A stretch of DNA of 64,000 nucleotides from Aldehydirespirator sp965261105 (GCA_965261105.1 CBDHCM010000006.1:3472001-3536000), one strand, 5' to 3'; shown: positions 34,124 to 43,060, counted from the first letter of the stretch. A program made the numbers and translations. Notes: generated by a model from the sequence alone, not told the origin.

Positions 34124-34961
34124 CTATGCATCCACTTGAGCTGCGTCGCCACACTTCGATAGTGCCTTGATGAGAGTATCCAGTTCAGCTTGATCAACCG
34201 TCAAGTCCCACGCTGACTTGACGGCCCACGTGGTTGCAGCTAGAAAGCATCGCCCCGCCGACGTGACTGTGTACCCGCCCTCGCATACGACCGATGAAGC
34301 GATACTTGCATCGGACCACTCGAAAATGTCACTTGCACCCTTGGAATGATTTATGCAGGCTCGGGATGCAACATGGTTGGCGGGATCTTGACTGAACCCT
34401 TGCTTCATGTCAATAGGCCAGGCCCAGCCACCCGATTGGTGCGCCTCATTCAGCGCCACGACATGGTCGACGTTGCAGATGTCGATGGGCGTGCCAGTGT
34501 AGGGGTCGGGGGAACCAGTTGCCCCGCGGCACAGGTCGCTGTGGTGCGGGCCCCAGTCATCACGGTCGTAGTCACTGCCATGCTCGGGCACCACCGCAAG
34601 AGACACCTCAGGCACAGACACCTCAGGCACAGACACAGCCGGTACCGACACGGAGGGAGCCGACGTCAACGGCACCGACACCTCAGGCACAGACACAGCC
34701 GGAACCTCCGCCGACGGCACCGACGCCTCAGGCACAGACACGTCCGGTACCGACACGGAGGGAGCCGACGTCAACGGCACAGACACCTCAGGCACAGACA
34801 CCTCAGGGTCGCGCGGAGGGAGCAGGCACAGACACCTCAGGGTCGCGCTCGGAGACAGCGACAGGCACTGACAGAGTCGGATCCGCGACCGGACCGGAGC
34901 CACCTTGGAACCCGCATGCGGCTATGCCCGCCAGCACGAGAGCCGCAGCAAGGCCTCGCAC
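34124..34961 (-). pseudogene. HNH nuclease-like lipoprotein interrupted by a frameshift in its SVPEV repeat
   Basis: The 5' part from GTG 34961 encodes a lipoprotein signal (VRGLAAALVLAGIAAC, lipobox IAAC), then DPTLSVPVAVSERDPEVSVP, and stops at TGA 34803-34805. The other frame carries the rest (to 34124): many 5-residue SVPEV-type units, then a secreted HNH domain with DICNVDHVVALNEAHQSGGW, DPANHVASRACINHSKGASD and W. An 18-bp repeat at 34797-34814 and 34831-34848 is offset by 34 bp, one more than a multiple of three, which explains the shift. This could be a fixed mutation, a sequencing error or phase variation through repeat slippage. Confidence 0.65.
34600..34848 (-). repeat. 15-bp coding repeat array (SVPEV) with a larger duplicated block
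   Basis: Fifteen-bp units encode VSVPE-like pentapeptides. A longer block containing GGTACCGACACGGAGGGAGC occurs twice (about 34640 and 34745). The array forms a Pro-rich stalk between the lipobox and the HNH domain. Confidence 0.8.
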
Positions 34962-34981
34962 ATACCTAACGGCACCTGGGT

Positions 34982-35374
34982 TCAGACTCGAATCACCTCT
35001 AGTTCGTCAACGACAGGAAAGTCGTCGTCCTGGGTGACGATCGCCACATCGAGCGCTATCGCGGTCGCCGCGATCCATGAGTCGTTGACTGGCATTCGCA
35101 GGCCCTGGTCCCGCAGGGCCATGCGCAGCCTGGCCCATGATGCGGCCACGTTGTCGTCGATGGGCACCGGCTGGAGCGACAGCACGGCTGCGAGAGTGGA
35201 GAGACGCCGGTCGCGCGTGGGCGTGTCCGGCGCGGCGAGCACGCCGGCGCGCAGTTCCCCGACGGTGATGACGGAGACGGCCAACTCGTCGGGGAGTGAA
35301 TCCTCGAGGATCGGCCGACCAGCCTCTCGCGCGATGAAGACCGACGTGTCGGCGAGTCCGCGGCTCACCGCCAT
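34982..35374 (-). CDS. vapC: VapC-type PIN domain toxin
   Basis: 130-aa PIN-fold ribonuclease. Acidic active-site residues are Asp9 (GLADTSVFI), a Glu in SVITVGELRAG, and Asp residues in VNDSWIAATAI and VTQDDDF. It is the second gene of a toxin-antitoxin pair; its start overlaps the antitoxin end by 10 bp. The target RNA is unknown (VapC enzymes typically cut tRNA or rRNA). Confidence 0.9.
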   Translation of the reverse strand: MAVSRGLADTSVFIAREAGRPILEDSLPDELAVSVITVGELRAGVLAAPDTPTRDRRLSTLAAVLSLQPVPIDDNVAASWARLRMALRDQGLRMPVNDSWIAATAIALDVAIVTQDDDFPVVDELEVIRV

Positions 35375-35619
35375 GGCAGGTCGTCGGTCGTCTCGTCAGA
35401 TAGCGAAGCGAGGTCGGCGGAGAGTCCGGCATCGGCTTGATGGGCCAAGACATCGTTCACGAATCGGCCCCTGCTCATCCACCGCGACCGCTCGGCTATG
35501 GGAGCCAGTTCGGCAACTGGCCGGCCGTTCACGGTGACGGTGATGCGTTCCCCGTCAGCTACGCGGTCCAGCAGCGCACGAGTCTGATTCCGCAACTCTC
35601 GGGAGGCAACATCGGTCAT
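35365..35619 (-). CDS. vapB: Phd/VapB-type antitoxin
   Basis: 84-aa antitoxin. The N-terminus (VASRELRNQTRALLDRVADGERITVTVNGRPVAEL) is the Phd/YefM DNA-binding fold; the acidic C-terminal tail (LSDETTDDLPW) would wrap the PIN toxin. It precedes vapC in the same operon and likely represses its own promoter. Confidence 0.88.
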   Translation of the reverse strand: MTDVASRELRNQTRALLDRVADGERITVTVNGRPVAELAPIAERSRWMSRGRFVNDVLAHQADAGLSADLASLSDETTDDLPWR

Positions 35620-35677
35620 GCGACAAACGTAGCATGAGTTCTACAAAGGCCGCTTGGAATCGGGAACAGCTGACGGA

Positions 35678-36637
35678 TTATGGGGCGGTCTGGACGGTCT
35701 CCACCGGCTCGCCTCGGAGAGCAGCCAGAACCTTGGACACCACCTGGACTGACACGTCGCGCTGAGCTGCCCCGGTGCTGGCACCGAGATGGGGGGTGTG
35801 CACGACCCTTGGGTGGCCGATCAGGGGATGGTCGGGCGGCGGGGGCTCCTGGTCGTAGACGTCGAGGCCGAGACCGCCGAGCCGGCCGTCGTCGAGGGCA
35901 GCCCGGGCCGCGGCGGAGTCGATGAGGCTGCCCCTAGCCGCGTTCACCACGATCGCGCCCGGCTTGATGGTCGCCAACGCGGCCTCGTCCAGCAGCGCGG
36001 AGCCATCCTCCTGAGCCAACGCGTGGAGACTCACAAAGTCGGATGCGGTCAGCAGCTCGGGAAGTTCGACCATCCTGGCACCATGGTCCTGGGCCACCTG
36101 GGCCGGGATGTACGGATCGGTTGTCAGTACGGCCATCTCGAAGGCCAGCGCCCGGTGGCCCACCGCTCTTCCGATGCGTCCGAAGCCGACCAGGCCCAGC
36201 GTGGCGCCGGCCAGCTGCACGCCCAGATGCTGCTTGCGGTCCCAGTTGCCGGCCGCCAGCGAGTTGTGGGCCTCGGTGACACGGCGGGCCGTGGCCAGCA
36301 TCAGGGCGAAGGCGTGCTCGGCCGCGGCCAGAGTGTTGGCCTCGGGCGTGTTGACGACCGCAATGCCCCGGGCGGCAGCCGCGTCCAAGTCGATGTTGTC
36401 CACGCCCACCCCGGCGCGGCCGATCACTCGCAGGCGGGGCCCGGCCGCTATCATCTCGGCGTCCACCCGGCTGCCGCTGCGAACGATCAGCGCGGCCGCG
36501 TCCCGAACAGACTCCAGCAGTTCCGGCCGACCCTGGCCGTCCGCGAACACGGCATCCACATCGGGATCGGAGCGCAGGCGGTCCACCCCGGCCGCGCCCA
36601 GCGGCTCAGCCACCAGCACCGTGTGTCGCTCAGGCAT
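35678..36637 (-). CDS. D-2-hydroxyacid dehydrogenase (phosphoglycerate dehydrogenase-like, no ACT domain)
   Basis: 319-aa NAD-dependent dehydrogenase. The Rossmann motif is GLVGFGRIGRAVG. Catalytic Arg (NAARGSLID), Glu (VYDQEPPP) and His (TPHLGAST) are all present, as is AGVGVDNIDL. It resembles the catalytic half of SerA but lacks the C-terminal regulatory domains, so it may be a short phosphoglycerate dehydrogenase for serine synthesis or act on another 2-hydroxyacid. No serB or serC is adjacent. Confidence 0.85.
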   Translation of the reverse strand: MPERHTVLVAEPLGAAGVDRLRSDPDVDAVFADGQGRPELLESVRDAAALIVRSGSRVDAEMIAAGPRLRVIGRAGVGVDNIDLDAAAARGIAVVNTPEANTLAAAEHAFALMLATARRVTEAHNSLAAGNWDRKQHLGVQLAGATLGLVGFGRIGRAVGHRALAFEMAVLTTDPYIPAQVAQDHGARMVELPELLTASDFVSLHALAQEDGSALLDEAALATIKPGAIVVNAARGSLIDSAAARAALDDGRLGGLGLDVYDQEPPPPDHPLIGHPRVVHTPHLGASTGAAQRDVSVQVVSKVLAALRGEPVETVQTAP

Positions 36638-36729
36638 CGGTCATCCCCTCAGTTGTCCCTGCGAGCCGCGCCTCATCCGCCTCTCGTTCGAGCGCGTGAC
36701 TCCCCCGCAGTCTCGCCGCCTTGCGTCCG

Positions 36730-37953
36730 CTAGTCGTGGATGCCGAAGCGGTGCAGGCCGTAGGCGTTGATGGCGTTGCCCCGCAGCACCTTGTAGCACT
36801 CGGCACCGTCCATCCCCACCGCCGCGAACATCGAGTGAGCCACCTTGCGGGAGTGCGGGAACGTGCCGTCGGAGTGGGGATAGTCGGTCTCGAAGAGGAT
36901 CTGGTCGATGCCCACGTCGTGGCGCTGCTTGAGCCCCACCAGGTCGTCGAAGATGCAGCCGAAGACCCGGCCCCGCACGATCTCGCTGGGCAGCGGGCCC
37001 TCGCCGCCCACACCGCCCCGGCCCTCCCGGAACACCGAGTCCATGCGCTCCACCTGGAACGGCATCCAGCCCACCTGGCTCTCCGCGTAGGTGATCTTGA
37101 TGTCCTTGAAGCGCTGCAGCGTGCCCGAGAACACCCAGTCGACCATCGAGCCCTCGGCGTTCTGGGCGTACAGCGACATGGACGTGGCCAGCGGGGCATC
37201 AGCGGAGGTGGACGGCATCGACGACGACGAGCCAATGTGCATCGACACCGTGGTGTCGGACTCCTCGCAGGCCTGCCACACCGGGTCCCAGGCGCCGGTG
37301 TACATCGACGGCAAGCCCAGCTTGGACGGGTTCTCCGAGAACGCCACCGCGAAGCAGCCCTTGGCCGCGCAGCGCCGCACCTCGGCCGCGGCCATCCGGG
37401 CGTCCCACAGCGGCAGCAGGGCCAGCGGTATCAGCCGGCCCCGCCCGGCTCCGGAGCCCCAGTCGTCGATCATCCAGTCGTTGTAGATGCGCAGGCACTC
37501 GGCCGCGAGCTCCTTGTCGTCGCGCTCGAGGAACCCCTGCCCGCAGAACCGGGGAAAGATGTTGGGGAAGTTGATGGCCGCCTCCACATGGTTGATATCC
37601 ATGTCGGCGAGCCGGGCCGTCTGCTCGTAGGTGCCGGGGCGGAGGTCCTCGTAGCGGGCGGCCACGTTGCGCTGCTCGGAGCGGGGCATCCCCGCGGGAC
37701 CGTGCAGCAGGCCGGTGGGGGTGGCGCTGTCCTCGAACAGCCACACGTCGCACCAGTGGCCGTCGGGGTCGTTGCGCTCGAAGCCGTAGTGGCCGCCGGT
37801 GAAGTGCAGCCTGATCTTCTCCTGAACCACCCTGGGGCCCCGCTCCCGCTTCGACGGCGGCAACTGCTGCTGCCAGAGGTCCCTGGGCTCCATGACGTGG
37901 TCGTCGACGGAGATGATCAGCGGCAGTTCCTCGACCGCGGGCGTGACTGTCAT
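36730..37953 (-). CDS. amidohydrolase 2-family metal-dependent hydrolase
   Basis: 407-aa TIM-barrel hydrolase. The N-terminal DDHVMEPRDLW replaces the classical HxH by DDHVMEP, the pattern of the decarboxylase/hydrolase subgroup with a metal-binding His. VSMHIGSSSS gives a further His, and the late ETDYPHSDGTFP supplies the catalytic Asp. Related actinobacterial proteins occur in aromatic and steroid-like degradation. The substrate cannot be assigned here; the gene stands alone, 92 bp upstream of the dehydrogenase gene on the same strand. Confidence 0.8.
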   Translation of the reverse strand: MTVTPAVEELPLIISVDDHVMEPRDLWQQQLPPSKRERGPRVVQEKIRLHFTGGHYGFERNDPDGHWCDVWLFEDSATPTGLLHGPAGMPRSEQRNVAARYEDLRPGTYEQTARLADMDINHVEAAINFPNIFPRFCGQGFLERDDKELAAECLRIYNDWMIDDWGSGAGRGRLIPLALLPLWDARMAAAEVRRCAAKGCFAVAFSENPSKLGLPSMYTGAWDPVWQACEESDTTVSMHIGSSSSMPSTSADAPLATSMSLYAQNAEGSMVDWVFSGTLQRFKDIKITYAESQVGWMPFQVERMDSVFREGRGGVGGEGPLPSEIVRGRVFGCIFDDLVGLKQRHDVGIDQILFETDYPHSDGTFPHSRKVAHSMFAAVGMDGAECYKVLRGNAINAYGLHRFGIHD

Positions 37954-38002
37954 GGCTCAGGCGCCGAGCGCGGCCACCGGCCAGGAGACGGGTCCGAACG
38001 CC

Positions 38003-38428
38003 TCAGGAATCGACCCTCGCGGCACAGGCCCTCAGAATACCCTCGGCGGTGTCGTCCCATAGGTCCTCAGGCTCGTCATCGAGATCGCTCGGGTTCGGGG
38101 ACTCGCGCAGCTCCTTGTCGAGCGACTTGAACTCCTGCAGGGTCATCTGACCGCGCAGCCCGTCGAAGGAGCACCGGCACAACACGAGGGCCACACCCTC
38201 GGCGAGGTCCCCGGCATTTGCCTCCATGCACGATTCCATGAAGTTGTGCTCCACCGCGGACTTGGACCCGCTCTTCACCCCGGGCGCGGACTCGAGTTCC
38301 ACTTCCACGAAGCGTGCGTCCTCCTCGGCCTCCTCCCAGCTGTCGGGATCGGCGCTGGTACCGCATCCGGCCACCACCAGCACCACTGCCGCGGCAAGAA
38401 CCCAGACAGGACGAAGGCGCGGGCTCAT
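38003..38428 (-). CDS. hypothetical lipoprotein
   Basis: 141-aa product with a signal peptide and lipobox VVAGC near residue 22, followed by an acidic linker (DSWEEAEEDARFVEVELE). The mature part has three Cys: FMESCMEANAG, VLCRCSF. It ends ILRACAARVDS, a fourth Cys, so disulfides are likely outside the membrane. I do not recognise the family. ATG 38428 is the start because it begins the signal peptide; longer in-frame starts add only Arg/Gly-rich sequence. Confidence 0.7.
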   Translation of the reverse strand: MSPRLRPVWVLAAAVVLVVAGCGTSADPDSWEEAEEDARFVEVELESAPGVKSGSKSAVEHNFMESCMEANAGDLAEGVALVLCRCSFDGLRGQMTLQEFKSLDKELRESPNPSDLDDEPEDLWDDTAEGILRACAARVDS

Positions 38429-38454
38429 AGCGGCTCCGAGGCTAGCGGCTGGCA

Positions 38455-39135
38455 TCAGCCGGCAAGCGCTCTGGCCCGGGCGAACACTGCGTCGAGCATG
38501 GGCTCGGTGAGGCGGCCGGTGAACGTGTTCTGCTGGCTGGGGTGATAGCTGCACAGCAGCGTCAGACCGCCGGGCAGGGGCGCCTCCGCGCCGTGGCCGA
38601 AGCGGGGGCGGGGGCCCGAACCGAGTTCGCGCCACACCACCTGGTGGGCGAAGCCGCCCAGAACGACCACCACCTTCAACGCTGCGAGCGCCGCCAGCTC
38701 GCGGCGCATGAACGGCATGCAGGCATCCCGCTCCGCGGGCGTCGGCTTGTTGGCCGGAGGCGCGCACTTCACCGGCGAGGTGATCCAGGCCCCGGCGAGG
38801 GCGAGCCCGTCGTGGAGGCCGGTCGAGCGGGGCTGATTGGCGTAGCCGGCCCGGTGCAGGGCCCGGTACAGCCAGTCGCCGGAGCGGTCGCCGGTGAACA
38901 TGCGGCCGGTGCGGTTGGCGCCGTGGGCCGCGGGCGCGAGACCCACCACCAGAAGGTGGGCGTCGGCATCGCCGAATCCCGGCACACCCCGGGCCCAGTA
39001 CTGGTCGTCGCGGTAGGCGGCCCGCTTCTCACGCCCGACCCGCTCGCGCCACTCCACCAGCCGGGGGCAGGTCCGGCACGCGGCCACCTCGGAGGCCACG
39101 TCGGCAAGGACCAGGCGCCGGCCGGGGGACTCCAC
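38455..39135 (-). CDS. uracil-DNA glycosylase, family 5 (UdgB)
   Basis: Removes uracil or hypoxanthine from DNA. 226 aa with Fe-S cysteines at C20 and C23 (AACRTCPRL) and two further Cys around VKCAPPANKPTPAERDAC. The active-site segment GLAPAAHGANRTGRMFTG, lacking the polar Asp/Asn of family 4, and the C-terminal SYHPSQQNTFTGRLT define family 5. GTG 39135 is 3 bp after the AlbA_2 gene. Its first ~25 bp are nearly identical to the start of the small gene at 40589. Confidence 0.92.
   Translation of the reverse strand: MESPGRRLVLADVASEVAACRTCPRLVEWRERVGREKRAAYRDDQYWARGVPGFGDADAHLLVVGLAPAAHGANRTGRMFTGDRSGDWLYRALHRAGYANQPRSTGLHDGLALAGAWITSPVKCAPPANKPTPAERDACMPFMRRELAALAALKVVVVLGGFAHQVVWRELGSGPRPRFGHGAEAPLPGGLTLLCSYHPSQQNTFTGRLTEPMLDAVFARARALAG
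39111..39135. repeat. left copy of a 25-bp direct repeat flanking the AlbA_2 module
   Basis: The second copy is at 40565-40589. Each copy contains the GTG start and first codons of a gene (GTGGAGTCCCCCGGCC on the minus strand): the UDG gene here, the 77-aa gene there. Confidence 0.75.
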
Positions 39136-39138
39136 CGG

Positions 39139-40359
39139 TTACTTCCAGAGTCGGACAGTGAAGCGATAGTCGTCCTCGAAGAACTCGGGCTCCGTCCCGT
39201 TGTGTGCCGCCATGCTCGGTATGACCTTGTTGCGGATCCCCATGCCGCGGGCGTCGACGTAGCCGTAGTCACGCATGATGTTCACCAGATTCTGGTTCCT
39301 CGAGTAGCGCACACCCCATCGCATGCCCTCGACTGTGACAGTGTTGGGCAGCCTGCCCGGGCTCTGAACCTCAAAGCGGTCCGAGAAGACGCAAAGCATC
39401 ACGTCGGCGCCCTCGATGCTGTAGTCGCGGTGCACGACCGAGTTGACTATCAACTCCCGGACAGCGTTCTCGGGGTAGTCGGGACGGTCGATCCTCCGGG
39501 CGCCCTCCAATCGTGACGTGACGCCGGTGTTGCGACGCACGAAGTCCACCGCTCTATCGACGACACCGGTCTCCACGATCGAGCCGTCCGAGGATGCGTG
39601 CGGAACCAGCGGCCCCTTGAGGTTCTCGTCGGCGCGTGCCGCGTAGTCTGGCTCTGCGCCTCCGTAGCAGACAGCACGGATCCCCGACTGCGGCAGGAAC
39701 CTCCCGGCGTTCGAGCCGAACAGGAGCATCCCGTCGATGGTCGCCGAAACATGTCCAGCCGCCTCGGTGGCCAGCTCCAGGTTGCAGAGCAACTGCCCCC
39801 ACTCGTCCGAACCCGGGGTCGGAACGTGCGCATCCCCCCGGATGCGAGCGAAGTAGTCTCGCAGGCGACGACGGTCGAGGTCGTCCAGACTCGAGCCGGT
39901 CACGGGTTTCAAGCCGTAGCGGAGGCCCCCGGACTGCTGATAAAGCCGCTGCTCTTCCTCCCGGGTTGCGTCCCTAGTGATGGTTCCCACCCGCACCTTC
40001 GTCACCCAGGAAGATCCCTGCCTGACCTTGTAGGGCTTGGCGGGGGAGTTCGGCGGCAGGCTTATGACGCCCACACGTCTACCCGACGGCAACTTCAACT
40101 CTTGCCACACGGGGATCGCCGCCGGCTGCAGATTGTCTCGGGACGCCTGCATCACCCACTCTTCGGCCTTGCTCGGACTGCGGGTGAGACCTGACATCGT
40201 GCCGTCGTCCTCGACTCCCAGCAGTATGTGCCCGCCCTCGAGATTCAGCAGTCCTGCCATTCGCCCGGCGAGCTTTACCGGCTGCACGTCGTCGCGCTTG
40301 AACTCGATCCGCGAGTTCTCGCCTCCGGCTATCGCCGCGAGCAGATCGGTGTGGATCAT
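39139..40359 (-). CDS. AlbA_2 (Schlafen-like) and GHKL-type ATPase domain protein
   Basis: 406-aa protein of the RecG-like/transcriptional-regulator group. The N-terminal AlbA_2 domain (res 10-110) has SRIEFKRD and GGHILLGVEDDG. The second half has the HATPase_c_4 pattern: NAVRELIVNSVVHRDYS with the N-box Asn, and FEVQSPGRLPN. DARGMGIRNKVIP is the late ATPase loop. Such proteins occur in defence and stress loci, but the exact role is unknown. Its ATG overlaps the stop of the 77-aa gene (ATGA). Confidence 0.82.
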   Translation of the reverse strand: MIHTDLLAAIAGGENSRIEFKRDDVQPVKLAGRMAGLLNLEGGHILLGVEDDGTMSGLTRSPSKAEEWVMQASRDNLQPAAIPVWQELKLPSGRRVGVISLPPNSPAKPYKVRQGSSWVTKVRVGTITRDATREEEQRLYQQSGGLRYGLKPVTGSSLDDLDRRRLRDYFARIRGDAHVPTPGSDEWGQLLCNLELATEAAGHVSATIDGMLLFGSNAGRFLPQSGIRAVCYGGAEPDYAARADENLKGPLVPHASSDGSIVETGVVDRAVDFVRRNTGVTSRLEGARRIDRPDYPENAVRELIVNSVVHRDYSIEGADVMLCVFSDRFEVQSPGRLPNTVTVEGMRWGVRYSRNQNLVNIMRDYGYVDARGMGIRNKVIPSMAAHNGTEPEFFEDDYRFTVRLWK

Positions 40360-40589
40360 CGCCAGCCCTGCCCGGCCTCTTGGAAGCGTTCGAGCGTCTG
40401 CTCAAGCCTGGGAAGATCCGCCGGCCGGTCATCTATGTCGTCCAGTTCGGAGCTGACTTGCAAGATGGCCTGTCGAGTCTTCTTGAGCTCGCGACGCACC
40501 TCCGCCTTTAGCTGGCTAAGCGACTCGTCCGGCGCCGGCACGACGGCCGGTCCCACTCGCAGGGTAAGGCGCTGGCCGGGGGACTCCAC
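40356..40589 (-). CDS. small coiled-coil protein coupled to the AlbA_2 gene
   Basis: 77 aa from GTG 40589: a short N-terminus (MESPGQRLTLRV) and then one long charged helix (SQLKAEVRRELKKTRQAIL, SSELDDIDDRP, RLEQTLERFQEAG). Overlap of its stop with the next ATG suggests coupled translation and a role as a partner of the AlbA_2 protein. The N-terminal codons match the start of the UDG gene, so its start region may have been created by duplication. No known family. Confidence 0.6.
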   Translation of the reverse strand: MESPGQRLTLRVGPAVVPAPDESLSQLKAEVRRELKKTRQAILQVSSELDDIDDRPADLPRLEQTLERFQEAGQGWR

Positions 40590-40727
40590 GAACGATCAGG
40601 CTACGTTGGCGGTCACCATGACGAGTCTTGAGATGCCGCGGGACCGCAAATTCCGCTTGGGCCTCCGCCAAGAGCGGGCGTCTACCTCCGTCCCAGGATC
40701 CCGCCCAGGATCCCGCCAAGGCTCACC

Positions 40728-41408
40728 ATGACCACCAGCCACGCCCGCGGCGCGGCCAAGCCCGCCTCTGATGCTGCCGCACCCTCTGTTTGTTTGGTGC
40801 TGTTCGTGCGCCACGGGCAGACGCCCACGACGGGATCGGTGCTGCCGGGCCGGGCTCCGGGGCTGCACCTGGCACCCGAGGGGCTCGAGCAGGCCCGCCG
40901 GGTGGCCGAGCGTCTGGCCGGGCTGGGCCGCGTCAAGGCCGTGTACGCCTCACCGATGGAGCGCGCCGCAGAGACCGCGGCACCCATCGCACGTGCCTGT
41001 GGCCTGAGGGTTCGCAAGAGCGCCGGCCTGATCGAATGCGACTTCGGCCGGTGGACGGGCCGCAAGCTCAAGAACCTGAGCCGGCGCAAGGAGTGGACCA
41101 CCGTGCAGCGCCACCCGAGCGGGTTCCGCTTCCCCGGCGGGGAGTCGTTCGCCGAGATGCAGGCCCGCGCCCTGGACGCGGTGTCCGCCATCACGGCCCG
41201 CCACTGCGGCGAGGCGGTGGTGGCCGTGTCCCATGCCGACGTGATCAAGGCCGTGGCGGCGGCTGCGGCCGGCACTCCGTTGGATCTGTTCCAGCGAATC
41301 GTGGTCTCGCCCTGCTCGGTGACGGCCATCGCCTACCACCCCGCCGGGCCGATGCTTCTCACCGTGAACAACACCGGCGACGACCTTGCGGGGCTGAAGG
41401 TGTCATGA
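40728..41408 (+). CDS. histidine phosphatase (MSMEG_4193-type phosphoglycerate mutase family)
   Basis: 226-aa branch-1 histidine phosphatase. The catalytic motif is FVRHGQTPTTG with the phospho-acceptor His; the second His is in AVSHADVIKAV, and Glu in GLIECDFGRWTGRKL. LPGRAPGLHLAPEGLEQA is typical of the group that is linked in actinobacteria to DUF3090 and SCO1664 genes, as here. A duplicated 12-bp CCCAGGATCCCG lies just upstream (40692-40715). The substrate is unknown. Confidence 0.88.
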   Translation: MTTSHARGAAKPASDAAAPSVCLVLFVRHGQTPTTGSVLPGRAPGLHLAPEGLEQARRVAERLAGLGRVKAVYASPMERAAETAAPIARACGLRVRKSAGLIECDFGRWTGRKLKNLSRRKEWTTVQRHPSGFRFPGGESFAEMQARALDAVSAITARHCGEAVVAVSHADVIKAVAAAAAGTPLDLFQRIVVSPCSVTAIAYHPAGPMLLTVNNTGDDLAGLKVS

Positions 41409-41493
41409 GCCAGAGCAGGCTGCCGCAGTGCCGCACGCGGGGGCGGCGATCTCAGCTGGCTGGGCCCGTCGTGAGCGCGCCGAAGGCACAGCA

Positions 41494-41982
41494 GTGAGCG
41501 AGTCGTTCCACTTCGAGGCGGTCGAGGTGCTCACCGTCGGCACGCTCGGCCCCAAGGGCGAGCGGGTCTTCTACCTGCAGTGCCTGGCCGAGGGCGAGCT
41601 GGTGTCGCTCAAGTTCGAGAAGCGGCAGGCCGCCGCGCTGGCCGAGTACCTGGACCGGGTGCTGCGCCAGCTTCCCGAGGCCGACGCGGGCGAGCCTCCC
41701 AGCGACCTTGACATGCGCGAGCCGGTAGTGGAGGCGTGGACCATCGGGGCGTTGGGCATCGCCTACGACGACGGCAGGGACCTGGTGATCCTTGTGGCCG
41801 AGGAGCAGGTCGAGGATCCCGACACCGCCGGGGCCTCCGCTCGCTTCACGCTCTCCCGGGCGCAGGTCGGCGCGCTGGTGGCCCGGGCCCGGGCGGTGGT
41901 GGCCGCCGGACGTCCCCCGTGCCCCTACTGCCTGCGCCCCCTGGAGCCGTCGAACGCGGACTGGTGCCCGTGCCACAACTGA
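41494..41982 (+). CDS. DUF3090 family protein
   Basis: 162-aa conserved actinobacterial protein of unknown function. ESFHFEAVEVLTVGTLGPKGERVFYLQ starts the family domain (split here as ESFHFEAVEV and TVGTLGPKG), and the C-terminus is a zinc-ribbon-like CPYCLRP...DWCPCHN. The GTG at 41494 starts the conserved part; an upstream in-frame ATG at 41428 would add an unconserved tail. Member of the phosphatase/DUF3090/SCO1664 cluster. The last 15 bases (GTGCCACAACTGAC) recur at 42061-42075. Confidence 0.85.
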   Translation: MSESFHFEAVEVLTVGTLGPKGERVFYLQCLAEGELVSLKFEKRQAAALAEYLDRVLRQLPEADAGEPPSDLDMREPVVEAWTIGALGIAYDDGRDLVILVAEEQVEDPDTAGASARFTLSRAQVGALVARARAVVAAGRPPCPYCLRPLEPSNADWCPCHN

Positions 41983-42105
41983 CTCTGTTGTCGAAGATGC
42001 TGAGCTTTACCAAGTGTTGCCGCCGATCCCGCCCCTGCAGCCGCTCGCACGAGACGGGAACGTGCCACAACTGACGGCAGCGCCGCCGCTGGCTCCGCCG
42101 GCCCG

Positions 42106-42873
42106 ATGACCGCGGGGACCGGCACCCCCGACGCCGGGCACCAGTCGCCCATCAGGGACCGGCCTCCCATCGCGGCCGATCGGGCCCTGGCCCTGCTGGC
42201 CGAGGGCGACGTGGAGCTGAGGGGAAGGATGCCGTACAGCTCCAACGCCACCTTCCTCGTCGACGTGACCCACGACGGACTCGACGCCCAGGCCATCTAC
42301 AAGCCGGTGCGGGGCGAGCGGCCGCTGTGGGACTTCCCCTCGGGCCTGACCCATCGCGAGGCCGGGGCGTTCCTAGTGGACAGGGCGCTGGGATGGGATC
42401 TGGTGCCTCCCACCGTGGTGCGCGACGACCTGCCCTTCGACGAGGGCTCGCTGCAGCTGTTCATGCCGGCGCGCTTCGAGGAGCACTACTTCACCCTGGT
42501 GGCCGAGGATCGGTTCAGGCCGGAGCTGCAGCGCGTGTGCGCACTCGACATCGTGATCAACAACACCGACCGCAAGTCGGGGCACTGCCTGCTCGGAACC
42601 GACGGCACGATCTGGGCCATCGACAACGGCCTGTCGTTTCACTGCCAGTTCAAGCTGCGGACCGTGATCTGGGACTTCGCCGGGGAGGGGCTGCCCGACA
42701 AGGTGCGAGTGGACCTGGGGGGGCTCCTGGAGAAGGGCCTTCCCGAGCCGCTGGCCGCAACGCTCACACCCCAGGAGCGCGACGCGACCCTAGCCCGAAC
42801 CGAGACGCTGCTGACCTCGGGCCGGTTCCCGGACGACGGCCACGGCCACAGATGGCCCTGGCCCCTGGTGTGA
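42106..42873 (+). CDS. SCO1664 family protein (kinase-fold)
   Basis: 255-aa protein of the family found next to DUF3090 genes. It has kinase-like elements similar to PI3/PI4-kinase folds: AIYKPVRGERPLWDF (possible ATP-binding Lys), VCALDIVINNTDRKSGHCLL (catalytic-loop Asp/Asn) and IWAIDNGLSFH (metal-binding Asp). Biochemical function is not established. A diverged fragment of the same gene (codons about 140-190) is found at 44950, between the two binding-protein genes. Confidence 0.8.
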   Translation: MTAGTGTPDAGHQSPIRDRPPIAADRALALLAEGDVELRGRMPYSSNATFLVDVTHDGLDAQAIYKPVRGERPLWDFPSGLTHREAGAFLVDRALGWDLVPPTVVRDDLPFDEGSLQLFMPARFEEHYFTLVAEDRFRPELQRVCALDIVINNTDRKSGHCLLGTDGTIWAIDNGLSFHCQFKLRTVIWDFAGEGLPDKVRVDLGGLLEKGLPEPLAATLTPQERDATLARTETLLTSGRFPDDGHGHRWPWPLV

Positions 42874-43060
42874 TTCCCTCGGGCGCCGACCTAGCAACCG
42901 CGGCGCAGGGACCCTTTCTCACACAGTGGGCAGATGTCCACAAAGTGGTGGCCCAGTGGACAGACCCCTGCGCCGTCACTTAGCATCGCCGTCTCCCCGC
43001 TCGACGCGCCGCGCGACGCCCGACGGGGACAGACAAGCTCGATCAAGGGGGACATAACTG

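Noticed and set aside
34803..34805. TGA in the HNH lipoprotein as selenocysteine
   Set aside because: It follows a Pro-rich repeat, not a redox motif, and the rest of the protein is in another frame.
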